The notes under the pieces were generated by a model. That model was not told where the DNA came from, ran no database searches, and was given only the letters and a program-made list of their open reading frames with translations. This document shows positions 1-6,812 of a DNA stretch of 12,239 nt, piece by piece (position 1 is the first letter of the stretch; each line of letters starts with the position of its first letter). The stretch is from assembly GCA_966186435.1 (NCBI GenBank), contig CBIFWW010000100.1, positions 1-12,239 of the forward strand. The letters are read 5' to 3'. A program made the translations under genes and the position numbers. The DNA is from CBIFWW01 sp966186435 (GTDB lineage Bacteria > Pseudomonadota > Gammaproteobacteria > Enterobacterales > Enterobacteriaceae).

Positions 1-190
1 TGTAACAGTCTCAATTTCTTTCATATAACTATGCCATCAAGTAAAACAGCATTAACTCAAATTTAAAGGTTTTAAATACCATAAAATCCTTCTCCTGTTT
101 ATAAGCACGCTCACAAATAAGCGATTCAAAAAATTTAGTCAGGGTTTAAACCTTGTGGCTGCGTTGAACACGAGGCAAAGCATTTATCCC
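1..190. other. AT-rich stretch without a recognisable gene
   Basis: No open frame of convincing length or composition is present on either strand, and the DNA is clearly more AT-rich than the flagellar genes. It holds small palindromes, such as GGTTTAAACC at 143-152 and the pair ATTTAAA (61-67) / TTTAAAT (71-77), but no complete promoter that I could defend. It lies downstream of yedD, beyond a GC-rich hairpin, and may carry the control region or 3' end of a neighbour outside the window. Confidence 0.5.
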
Positions 191-224
191 GCGCCAGGGC
201 GAGAACGATTTCCTGCCCTGGCGC
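191..224. terminator. GC-rich hairpin downstream of yedD, possible terminator
   Basis: A perfect 10-bp inverted repeat, GCGCCAGGGC at 191-200 and GCCCTGGCGC at 215-224, encloses a 14-nt loop. It begins about 40 nt past the yedD stop on the minus strand. Neither side has a strong T tract; the plus side continues TAATTTAAAA. It may therefore be a weak or bidirectional terminator, or a 3'-end stabilising hairpin. The stem is certain and the function is inferred. Confidence 0.5.
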
Positions 225-263
225 TAATTTAAAATGGAGCTAAAAGCACGGGAATAAATATTA

Positions 264-752
264 TCACTGCCCCACTACATTCCCTACCCCGACCCCAATC
301 GGCATCGGCACACTATCCAAACTCCCTACCTCAGGCTGAACATCAGGCTGGCCTGGAACCTTTGGCTTCGCCAGATAATCCGCACACTCGTCCGTCAAAC
401 GATCTACCCGCTTCAGCGTCATCCCGGCGTATTCCAGGGTGTCCCCTTCCCGCTCCACGGAATAGTCTTCCAGCTTAGTCGTCACGTTTCGCAGATTATC
501 ACCACGCTGAGTCAGGCGACCCGGCACGGCAATCACACGCTGCCACTGGCGGCAATCCAGCGTATCGCCTTCAGGAGTGACCACCAGGCTGGCGATAGCC
601 TCCGGGCTGACCATCTCACTCTGCGGGCCTTGTGACTGCCAGAAGCCCGCCAGCCCGACGGGTGCAGGGGTTTTCACTACTTCGTCATAGTTATCGATGG
701 TTGAACAACCACTCAGAACCAGAATGGCCGCAACAAGAGCATGCTTTTTCAT
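264..752 (-). CDS. yedD: YedD family lipoprotein
   Basis: This 162-residue predicted lipoprotein matches E. coli YedD along its body, with shared stretches such as VVKTPAP, VSPEAI, GDTLDCRQWQRVIAVPG and a VDR...EC segment. The start at 750-752 was chosen because it gives a compact signal peptide (MKKHALVAAILV) ending in a lipobox L-S-G-C, with the lipidated cysteine at residue 16. Serine follows the cysteine, which favours outer-membrane sorting. An upstream non-ATG extension to 791 would bury the signal peptide. The cellular role of YedD is not established. In E. coli it also lies in the flagellar neighbourhood, between the fliDST and fliE groups. The E. coli protein is about 137 residues; here roughly 25 residues are added at the C terminus, rich in Pro, Gly and Val and ending in GVGVGNVVGQ. 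Two stop codons in a row (TGA then TAA on the minus strand) close the frame. Confidence 0.88.
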   Translation of the reverse strand: MKKHALVAAILVLSGCSTIDNYDEVVKTPAPVGLAGFWQSQGPQSEMVSPEAIASLVVTPEGDTLDCRQWQRVIAVPGRLTQRGDNLRNVTTKLEDYSVEREGDTLEYAGMTLKRVDRLTDECADYLAKPKVPGQPDVQPEVGSLDSVPMPIGVGVGNVVGQ

Positions 753-765
753 TGTTTTTACCAAC

Positions 766-981
766 TTGGAATTAAAAAAATATTCTGGCATTAAAGCCCC
801 TGCACCGCCACCCCCATACCGAGGCGGGCAGAAGCAGGCAGTCTGCCAAAACCGTCCTGGTTGGCCGAGCTGGAAACCTTATGGTCCCCCCTGGAAATTA
901 CAGGATGAAGCGCTGGCTGAAGGTAAACAGGACGCCATGAGCGCCGGTGTAGCTATCGTTCGCAAAGAGCTGCTGGGTTAA
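766..981 (+). pseudogene. Unidentified short open frame, possible gene remnant
   Basis: An open frame ends with TAA at 979-981 and reads back through GC-rich DNA to about 790, then into the antisense of the yedD leader. The part beyond 790 has a coding-like composition: a PAPPPP run, the Trp-containing segment NRPGWPSWKPYGPPWK, then a helix-like charged tail (LQDEALAEGKQDAM...VRKELLG). I do not recognise the family. No ATG with a ribosome binding site fits. The ATG at 697 is inside antisense yedD, and the nearer options are TTG at 766 or ATT at 790. That suggests a truncated 3' end of a decayed gene, or a small protein with an unusual start. It could also be chance, so confidence is low. Confidence 0.25.
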
Positions 982-990
982 TTCCAGCCA

Positions 991-1039
991 ATAAAAATGG
1001 CAGCTTGTGGGTACCCATTCGCACCCCCGGAGCTGCCAT
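991..1039 (-). terminator. Rho-independent terminator of fliE
   Basis: ATGGCAGCT at 997-1005 and AGCTGCCAT at 1031-1039 form a perfect 9-bp stem. Read on the minus strand, the stem is followed at once by TTTTTATT (complement of 990-997), the classic intrinsic terminator form. It starts about 39 nt past the fliE stop. The 25-nt loop contains a further palindrome, TGGGTACCCA, at 1008-1017. On the plus strand there is no T tract, so it is expected to act only on fliE transcripts. Confidence 0.8.
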
Positions 1040-1077
1040 CTTGATCCCAGTCTGCCTTTCTTATCCAGCCAATTCGG

Positions 1078-1389
1078 TCACACCTGCATATTCATTATGT
1101 CCTGGTAGGCCGCCACCAGCTTATTGCGTACCTGGATCCCCATTTGTAGGGAGACAGAAGACTTCTGCAAATCCACCATCACATCATTAATACCAATACC
1201 GGGGACACCCACGGCGTACTTTTCTGCCTGAACTTTGGCCGCGTTAGCGGTATCGCTAATGCGGTTAATGGCCGCACTAAGCTCACCGGCAAAGGTGTTA
1301 GCCGTTTGTGGCCCTTCACTTTGATTAGCGGCGGCCAGCGCAGTGGCCTGGAGCTGTTGCACCACCCCTTGAATACCCTGAATTGCCAT
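1078..1389 (-). CDS. fliE: Flagellar hook-basal body protein FliE
   Basis: FliE is a small, mostly helical protein that joins the MS ring (FliF) to the proximal rod. It is among the first substrates of the flagellar export apparatus. The 103-residue product begins MAIQGIQGVV and ends with the conserved block SVSLQMGIQVRNKLVAAYQ followed by DIMNMQV. This matches the roughly 104-residue enterobacterial protein over its whole length. The start is fixed by homology and by a strong AGGAGG (complement of 1394-1399) four bases upstream. The open frame continues further upstream, but that part is intergenic DNA and is not conserved protein. The gene is transcribed alone, divergently from fliF, and is followed by an intrinsic terminator. 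This is the standard enterobacterial arrangement. Confidence 0.97.
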   Translation of the reverse strand: MAIQGIQGVVQQLQATALAAANQSEGPQTANTFAGELSAAINRISDTANAAKVQAEKYAVGVPGIGINDVMVDLQKSSVSLQMGIQVRNKLVAAYQDIMNMQV

Positions 1390-1612
1390 ATATCCTCCTC
1401 GATGTCTTAGGCAGGAGCCTATCACGGGGTCAATCAGATAATGGGTGCAAATGGCCCTAAAAAATAGCGTTAACCGGTCCATCGAATTTTCCGCCTCAGT
1501 CCAATAATGGCCGTTGTCACGTAAGTGGAATTTTTGTCGTGCTGGCGACCCGGGAGTTTGATTTGTTTTACGACGCAAGAGATTCACTTAATCCAGGGCC
1601 TGGAGGGGAGCA
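1390..1612. promoter_or_regulatory. Divergent fliE/fliF class 2 promoter region
   Basis: This 223-bp gap separates the divergent fliE and fliF genes and must hold both start signals. In enterobacteria these are class 2 promoters, using sigma-70 with FlhD4C2. Candidate -10 elements are CATTAT on the minus strand (complement of 1438-1443) for fliE and AATAAT at 1503-1508 for fliF. The latter is 5 of 6 to consensus, but its spacing from the activator site is tight. Convincing -35 hexamers are absent, as is usual for activator-dependent promoters. The presence of the promoters is secure from the layout; the exact hexamers are guesses. Confidence 0.6.
1454..1498. promoter_or_regulatory. Putative FlhD4C2 binding site
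   Basis: AAATAGCG at 1462-1469 is an exact match to the inner part of the known FlhD4C2 half-site (AAATARCG). After 13 bases, CGAATTTTCCGCC at 1483-1495 resembles the inverted half-site (CGYTATTT, a short gap, then SCRTT), although imperfectly. The usual outer AAYGS element is not at its normal distance; the nearest match is AATGG, further out. The position, about 20 to 65 bp upstream of a likely fliE start point, suits a class 2 activator site. Sequence match moderate; function inferred. Confidence 0.42.
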
Positions 1613-3298
1613 ATGACTGACGCAACACAGGCGCACACGCCGGCACAGCCAACCAAATCCCAGCAGTGGATAAGCCGGCTACGCACTACCCCCCGCCTCC
1701 CGCTGATCTTCGCCGGTGCCGCCGCTATTGCGATTGTGATAGCGTTAGTACTGTGGGCCAGAACCCCTGATTATCGGGTGCTGTTCAGCAATTTAAGCGA
1801 TCAGGATGGCGGCGCCATCGTGACCCAGCTTACTCAGATGAATATCCCCTATAGCTTCTCCGATAACGGCAGCGCCATTTTGGTCCCAGACGATAAAGTC
1901 CATGAGCTGCGCCTGAGATTAGCCCAAGCGGGGTTACCAAAAGGTGGCGCCGTCGGCTTTGAATTGCTGGACCAAGAGAAGTTTGGCATTAGCCAGTTTA
2001 GCGAGCAGGTTAACTATCAACGCGCCCTGGAAGGCGAGCTGGCGCGCACCATTGAAACCCTCGGCCCGGTGAATAGCGCCCGGGTGCACCTGGCGATCCC
2101 CAAGCCTTCTTTATTTGTGCGTGAACAGAAGGCCCCATCCGCATCGGTTACCCTTAATCTGGCCCCGGGCCGCGCCCTGGATGACGGCCAGATCAGCGCC
2201 ATCGTCCATTTAGTGTCTAGCGCCGTAGCGGGCTTACCTCCTGCGGGGGTCACCCTTGTCGACCAGGCCGGACATCTGCTGACCCAATCGGGCGGCTCCG
2301 ATCGGGATCTCAATAACAGCCAGTTGAAATATGCCACGGAAGTGGAAGCCAAGATTCAACAGCGGATCGAAGCTATCCTTGGCCCGATTGTCGGCACCAG
2401 TAATGTGCATGCCCAGGTGAGCGCCCAGATCGACTTCGCCAGCAAAGAGCAGACCGACGAGCAATACAAACCGAATGGCGATCCCAACCAGTCGGCGGTG
2501 CGTTCCCGCCAGCTGAACACCAGCGATCAAGTTGGCTCTGCCGCCCCTAACGGGGTGCCAGGGGCATTATCAAACCAGCCTGCCCCGGCTAATAACGCCC
2601 CCATTGAAGTGGCGAACCCGAACACCACTAATAACGCCGCCCAAAACAACAACCGTAATACCAGCAATCGTCAATCAGGGCCGAGTAATAGCCAGCGCGA
2701 TGAAACCACCAATTACGAGTTGGATCGCACTATCCGCCATACCAAAATGAATGTCGGTGATATTCAGCGGCTGTCGGTGGCGGTGGTGGTCAATTACCGC
2801 AATTTGCCCGATGGCAAGCCCCTGCCCCTGACAACCGATCAGATGAAACAGATTGAAAACCTGACCCGAGAAGCAATGGGCTTCTCCGGCCAACGTGGCG
2901 ATACCTTGAATGTGGTGAATTCCCCGTTCACCACCAGCGACGATAACACCGGCATCTTGCCTTTCTGGCAGCAACAGCACTTTATTGACCAGATGATGGA
3001 TCTGGGCCGTTGGTTGATTGTGCTGCTGGTAGCTTGGGTGCTGTGGCGTAAAGCGGTGCGGCCTCAGCTTAAGCGCCGTGCCGACGAAGCCAAAGCCGCC
3101 GCCGCACTGCGCGAAGTAAAACCGGAAGATAAAGCCACTGAGGTTCGGCTGTCCAAAGATGAGCAGAACCAGCAGCGCCGTAATAATCAGCGCCTGAGCG
3201 CCGAGGCCATGAGCCAGCGTATCCGGGAAATGTCCGACAACGATCCGCGCGTGGTGGCGCTGGTCATTCGCCAGTGGATGAGCAACGAACATGAGTGA
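1613..3298 (+). CDS. fliF: Flagellar MS-ring protein FliF
   Basis: FliF is the inner-membrane protein whose copies form the MS ring, the base on which the rod, switch and export gate assemble. The 561-residue product has the family layout. There is a cytoplasmic N terminus, a first membrane helix at about 29-48, and periplasmic ring-building domains (about 50-300). An Asn/Pro/Ser-rich flexible linker (about 304-362) is followed by a third ring-building part and a second membrane helix near 467-481 (WLIVLLVAWVLW). The charged cytoplasmic tail ends VVALVIRQWMSNEHE, which is the FliG-binding end. The start ATG has a good GGAGGGG site a few bases upstream. The stop overlaps the fliG start by eight bases. 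It is the first gene of the fliFGHIJK unit. Length is close to the E. coli protein (about 552); the small excess probably lies in the low-complexity linker. Confidence 0.98.
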   Translation: MTDATQAHTPAQPTKSQQWISRLRTTPRLPLIFAGAAAIAIVIALVLWARTPDYRVLFSNLSDQDGGAIVTQLTQMNIPYSFSDNGSAILVPDDKVHELRLRLAQAGLPKGGAVGFELLDQEKFGISQFSEQVNYQRALEGELARTIETLGPVNSARVHLAIPKPSLFVREQKAPSASVTLNLAPGRALDDGQISAIVHLVSSAVAGLPPAGVTLVDQAGHLLTQSGGSDRDLNNSQLKYATEVEAKIQQRIEAILGPIVGTSNVHAQVSAQIDFASKEQTDEQYKPNGDPNQSAVRSRQLNTSDQVGSAAPNGVPGALSNQPAPANNAPIEVANPNTTNNAAQNNNRNTSNRQSGPSNSQRDETTNYELDRTIRHTKMNVGDIQRLSVAVVVNYRNLPDGKPLPLTTDQMKQIENLTREAMGFSGQRGDTLNVVNSPFTTSDDNTGILPFWQQQHFIDQMMDLGRWLIVLLVAWVLWRKAVRPQLKRRADEAKAAAALREVKPEDKATEVRLSKDEQNQQRRNNQRLSAEAMSQRIREMSDNDPRVVALVIRQWMSNEHE

Positions 3299-4286
3299 TC
3301 TGACCGGAACTGAAAAAAGCGCCATTTTGCTGATGACTATCGGTGAAGACCGTGCGGCAGAGGTAATGAAACACCTCTCCGCCCGGGAAGTTCAGAGCCT
3401 GAGTACCGCCATGGCCAGCGTGCGCCAGATTTCTAATCAACAACTCACCGCCGTGCTTCAGGAGTTTGAACAAGACGCTGAGCAGTTTGCCACCCTGGGA
3501 GTGAATGCCAACGACTATCTGCGCTCCGTGCTGATCAAGGCTCTGGGTGAAGAGCGGGCCGCCAGCCTGCTGGAAGATATTTTGGAAACGCGCGAAACCT
3601 CCAGCGGTATCGAAACCCTGAATTTTATGGAGCCGCAAAGCGCCGCCGACCTGATCCACGACGAGCACCCACAGATCATCGCCACCATCCTGGTGCACCT
3701 GAAGCGCGGGCAGGCCGCCGATATTCTGGCGCTGTTTGACGAGCGCCTGCGCCATGACGTCATGCTGCGTATCGCCACCTTCGGCGGGGTACAGCCAACG
3801 GCCCTGGCAGAGTTAACCGAAGTGCTGACTACTTTGCTGGAAGGCCAAAACCTCAAGCGCAGCAAGATGGGTGGTATCCGGACTGCGGCCGAAATTATCA
3901 ACTTAATGAAAACCCAGCAGGAAGAAGCGGTTATCAGTGCTGTGCGTGAGTTCGACCACGAACTGGCCCAGAAAATTATCGACGAGATGTTCTTGTTTGA
4001 AAACCTGGTGGAAGTGGACGACCGTAGTATTCAACGCCTGTTGCAGGAAGTGGAGTCCGAATCCCTGCTGGTGGCTCTCAAGGGGACAAATGCCCCGCTG
4101 CGGGAGAAGTTCCTACGCAATATGTCCCAGCGTGCCGCCGATATTCTGCGGGACGATTTAGCCAACCGTGGCCCGGTGCGCCTGTCTCAGGTGGAAAACG
4201 AACAGAAAGCCATCTTGCTGGTGGTACGCCGTCTGGCAGAAACCGGGGAGATGGTGATTGGCAACAGCGAGGATACCTATGTCTGA
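3291..4286 (+). CDS. fliG: Flagellar motor switch protein FliG
   Basis: FliG is the rotor protein of the switch complex. It binds FliF through its N-terminal domain and FliM through its middle and C-terminal domains, and it interacts electrostatically with MotA to produce torque. The 331-residue product matches the E. coli length. Visible landmarks are the EHPQ motif at 125-128 (FliM contact), the flexible Gly hinge at 194-195 (KMGGIRTAAEIIN), and the C-terminal torque residues. K264, R281, D288, D289 and R297 are all present at the canonical positions. The start overlaps the end of fliF (ATGAGTGA) and has only a weak ribosome binding site, so translation is probably coupled to fliF. The last codons overlap fliH. 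Nothing is missing or unusual. Confidence 0.98.
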   Translation: MSDLTGTEKSAILLMTIGEDRAAEVMKHLSAREVQSLSTAMASVRQISNQQLTAVLQEFEQDAEQFATLGVNANDYLRSVLIKALGEERAASLLEDILETRETSSGIETLNFMEPQSAADLIHDEHPQIIATILVHLKRGQAADILALFDERLRHDVMLRIATFGGVQPTALAELTEVLTTLLEGQNLKRSKMGGIRTAAEIINLMKTQQEEAVISAVREFDHELAQKIIDEMFLFENLVEVDDRSIQRLLQEVESESLLVALKGTNAPLREKFLRNMSQRAADILRDDLANRGPVRLSQVENEQKAILLVVRRLAETGEMVIGNSEDTYV

Positions 4287-4980
4287 TAACCACAGCTGGC
4301 AGCCATGGATGCCTGATGATTTAACCCCGCCACCCATCGCGGTGGCGCCTGCGCCCTTTGAATCCGAAGAATTAATCCTGCCGGGCCACACTCCATCGCC
4401 GGAAGATGACCACGGCCATGCCCTGATGGCCCTTAAAACCCAGGCCCACGAGCAAGGTTTTGCCGCAGGCTTTAGCGAAGGCCGCCAGCAGGGGATCACC
4501 GAGGGCCATCAGCAAGGCTATCAGCAGGGGCTGGAGCAAGGTCTGGAAGAAGGCCGCCAGCAGCAAATCCCGATTTGCGCTCGGATGCAGCAGTTGTTGA
4601 GCGAGTTCCAGCACACTCTGGATGCCCTAGATAGCGTGATCGCCTCACGTCTGGTGCAGATGGCGCTGGAAGCCGCCCGTCAGGTGATTGGCCAAGCCCC
4701 CACCGGAGATAACCAGGCGCTAATCAAACACATTCAGCAACTGCTCCAGCAGGAGCCGTTATTCAGCGGTAAGCCGGTATTGCGGGTGCATCCCCAGGAC
4801 TTAGGCAAGATTGAAGAGATGGTGGGTGCCAGCCTGCAACTACACGGCTGGCGGCTACGGGCCGACCCAACCCTGCATCCCGGCGGCTGTAAACTCTCTG
4901 CCGAAGAGGGCGATCTTGATGCCAGCGTGGCAACTCGCTGGCAGGAATTATGCCGCCTGGCGGCACCGGACGTGCTGTGA
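4279..4980 (+). CDS. fliH: Flagellar export ATPase regulator FliH
   Basis: FliH is the peripheral stalk-like partner and negative regulator of the FliI ATPase. It tethers the ATPase complex to FliN at the C ring and to the FlhA gate. The 233-residue product begins MSDNHSWQPWMPDDL and keeps the two N-terminal tryptophans W7 and W10, known to matter for docking. The middle carries a striking GxxxG repeat: nine glycines spaced every four residues from 60 to 92, set in Gln/Glu-rich sequence, which is the hallmark of FliH. The C-terminal domain (about 100-233) is the FliI-binding part. The ATG at 4279 was chosen over an in-frame codon at 4258 because it matches the family N terminus and overlaps the fliG stop as ATGTCTGA. 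The stop overlaps the fliI start by one base (TGATG). Confidence 0.97.
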   Translation: MSDNHSWQPWMPDDLTPPPIAVAPAPFESEELILPGHTPSPEDDHGHALMALKTQAHEQGFAAGFSEGRQQGITEGHQQGYQQGLEQGLEEGRQQQIPICARMQQLLSEFQHTLDALDSVIASRLVQMALEAARQVIGQAPTGDNQALIKHIQQLLQQEPLFSGKPVLRVHPQDLGKIEEMVGASLQLHGWRLRADPTLHPGGCKLSAEEGDLDASVATRWQELCRLAAPDVL

Positions 4981-6344
4981 TGAATACCCGCCTCTCCCGC
5001 TGGTTCGCCTATCTCGACCAGGTCGAGAACCGCATGGCACAACTGCCTACGGTGCGCCGCTACGGGCGGCTGACCCGGGCCACCGGGTTAGTGTTGGAAG
5101 CCACCGGGTTGCAGTTGCCCCTGGGGGCCACCTGTATTATCGAAAAACCCCTAGGGGGCCACACCCATGAAGTGGAAAGTGAAGTGGTGGGCTTTAACGG
5201 CCACCGCCTTTTCCTGATGCCCCTTGAGGAAGTAGAAGGCATTTTACCGGGGGCCAAAGTTTACGCCCGCGGCGGCCACGGTGAGGGCCTGCACAATGGC
5301 AAGCTTCTCCCCCTGGGGCCAGAATTATTAGGCCGGGTGCTGGATGGCAGCGGCCGCCCGTTGGACGGGCTACCAGCCCCGGATACCCAAACCAGCGGCG
5401 CCCTGGCCTCTGCCCCTTTCAACCCCTTACAGCGTACCGCCATCGAGCATGTGCTGGATGTAGGCGTGCGGCCAATTAATGCCCTGCTCACCGTTGGCCG
5501 TGGCCAGCGCATGGGGCTGTTTGCTGGCTCCGGGGTGGGTAAAAGCGTGCTGCTAGGAATGATGGCCCGCTATACCCAGGCCGATGTGATTGTAGTGGGG
5601 CTTATCGGTGAACGTGGCCGGGAAGTGAAAGATTTTATCGAGAACATTCTTGGGGCCGAGGGCCGCGCCCGCTCGGTGGTGATTGCTGCCCCGGCAGATG
5701 TCTCCCCGCTACTGCGGCTCCAGGGGGCAGCCTATGCCACCCGTATTGCCGAAGATTTCCGCGATCGCGGCCTCCACGTACTGCTGATTATGGATTCACT
5801 GACCCGCTACGCCATGGCCCAGCGCGAAATCGCCCTCGCCATTGGTGAACCACCGGCTACCAAAGGCTACCCGCCTTCAGTGTTTGCCCGCCTGCCGGCG
5901 CTAGTGGAACGAGCTGGGAACGGGATCTCCGGTGGTGGCTCGATCACCGCTTTCTATACGGTATTGACCGAAGGGGATGACCAGCAGGATCCGATTGCCG
6001 ATTCGGCCCGTGCCATTCTGGACGGCCACGTGGTGCTGTCCCGTCGTCTGGCGGAGGCCGGGCATTATCCGGCGATTGATATTGAGGCCTCTATCAGCCG
6101 CGCCATGACAGCGCTGATCGATGAAACCCATTATGCCCGGGTGCGGCGCTTTAAACAGTTACTTTCCAGCTTCCAGCGTAACCGCGATCTGGTGAATGTG
6201 GGGGCCTATGCCAAAGGCAGCGATCCGGTGCTGGACGATGCCATCAAACACTGGCCGCAGTTGGAAGCTTTTTTGCAGCAGGGGGTTTTTGAACGCGCTG
6301 ACTGGGAAGACTCATGCCAGTCGCTGGAACTTATTTTCCCGTGA
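4980..6344 (+). CDS. fliI: Flagellum-specific export ATPase FliI
   Basis: FliI is the cytoplasmic ATPase of the flagellar type III export apparatus, related to the F1 beta subunit. It unfolds or delivers export substrates and their chaperones at the FlhA/FlhB gate. The 454-residue product carries a Walker A loop AGSGVGKS at 182-189 with Lys188. The catalytic glutamate is E211 in LIGERGREV, and the Walker B segment LLIMDS at 268-273 includes D272. All are at the positions known in Salmonella FliI. An ATP-synthase-like block with KGYPPSVFARLP and GSITAFYTV follows. The N-terminal part (about 1-100) is the beta-barrel and FliH-contact region. The start at 4980 gives the family N terminus MNTRLSRW and couples to the fliH stop; an upstream in-frame ATG at 4950 lies inside fliH and is rejected. 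It reads as fully functional. Confidence 0.98.
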   Translation: MNTRLSRWFAYLDQVENRMAQLPTVRRYGRLTRATGLVLEATGLQLPLGATCIIEKPLGGHTHEVESEVVGFNGHRLFLMPLEEVEGILPGAKVYARGGHGEGLHNGKLLPLGPELLGRVLDGSGRPLDGLPAPDTQTSGALASAPFNPLQRTAIEHVLDVGVRPINALLTVGRGQRMGLFAGSGVGKSVLLGMMARYTQADVIVVGLIGERGREVKDFIENILGAEGRARSVVIAAPADVSPLLRLQGAAYATRIAEDFRDRGLHVLLIMDSLTRYAMAQREIALAIGEPPATKGYPPSVFARLPALVERAGNGISGGGSITAFYTVLTEGDDQQDPIADSARAILDGHVVLSRRLAEAGHYPAIDIEASISRAMTALIDETHYARVRRFKQLLSSFQRNRDLVNVGAYAKGSDPVLDDAIKHWPQLEAFLQQGVFERADWEDSCQSLELIFP

Positions 6345-6368
6345 AATTAACCGGGATTGGGGGTCACC

Positions 6369-6812
6369 ATGGCACAACAGAGTAGTTTTGGCACCCTACG
6401 CAATCTGGCCGAAAAAGAAATGGATAGCGCCGCCCAGAAACTAGGGGAAATGCGTCGTAGCTGTGAGCAGGTGCGGGAACAGCTGGAAATGCTGCTGAGC
6501 TATCAGGAGGAGTATCGCAACAATCTCAACACCACCATGGCCCAGGGTATGGCCAATAACCGCTGGGAAAACTACCAGCAGTTTATCGGCACCCTGGATA
6601 AAGCCATCCTCCAGCACCGGGAACAGCTGGACCAGTGGAACCGCAAAGTGGATAAAGCGCTGGATTACTGGCGCGATAAAAAGCAGCGCCTACAGGCATG
6701 GGAAACCCTTCAGGCCCGCCAACAGGATGAAGTCCGTCAACAAGAAAACCGCCGCGATCAGAAGCAAATGGACGAATTCGCCCAACGGGCATCACAGAGG
6801 AAAGACCAATGA
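6369..6812 (+). CDS. fliJ: Flagellar export chaperone-escort protein FliJ
   Basis: FliJ is a small antiparallel coiled-coil protein that sits in the FliI hexamer, like the gamma subunit of F1. It couples the ATPase to FlhA and escorts chaperones. The 147-residue product equals the E. coli length and shares LAEKE, LGEMRR, YRNNLN, NRWxNYQQFI, KKQRLQAW and KMDEFAQRA. It is almost entirely charged and helical with no membrane segment, as expected. The start ATG at 6369 fits the family N terminus and follows GGGGG at a reasonable distance; an in-frame TTG at 6357 would add four residues and is not preferred. It lies 24 bases after fliI, and its stop overlaps the fliK start as ATGA. Confidence 0.96.
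   Translation: MAQQSSFGTLRNLAEKEMDSAAQKLGEMRRSCEQVREQLEMLLSYQEEYRNNLNTTMAQGMANNRWENYQQFIGTLDKAILQHREQLDQWNRKVDKALDYWRDKKQRLQAWETLQARQQDEVRQQENRRDQKQMDEFAQRASQRKDQ

Noticed and set aside
753..791. N-terminal extension of yedD to 791
   Set aside because: It would place 13 residues before the lipoprotein signal peptide and needs a non-ATG start.
1390..1587. N-terminal extension of the fliE frame
   Set aside because: The FliE family begins at the ATG preceded by AGGAGG; the extension covers the divergent promoter region.
2675..3325. Long minus-strand open frame (216 codons) opposite fliF
   Set aside because: It is fully antisense to the well-conserved 3' part of fliF, has no recognisable motif, and is explained by GC-rich codon bias.
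4258..4278. Earlier in-frame start for fliH
   Set aside because: It lies inside fliG and adds residues absent from the family; the MSDNHSW start puts W7 and W10 at their known positions.
4950..4979. Earlier in-frame ATG for fliI
   Set aside because: It lies inside fliH; starting at 4980 places K188, E211 and D272 at the canonical FliI numbers.
6357..6368. TTG start for fliJ
   Set aside because: The ATG at 6369 gives exactly the family length of 147 residues and the expected N terminus.
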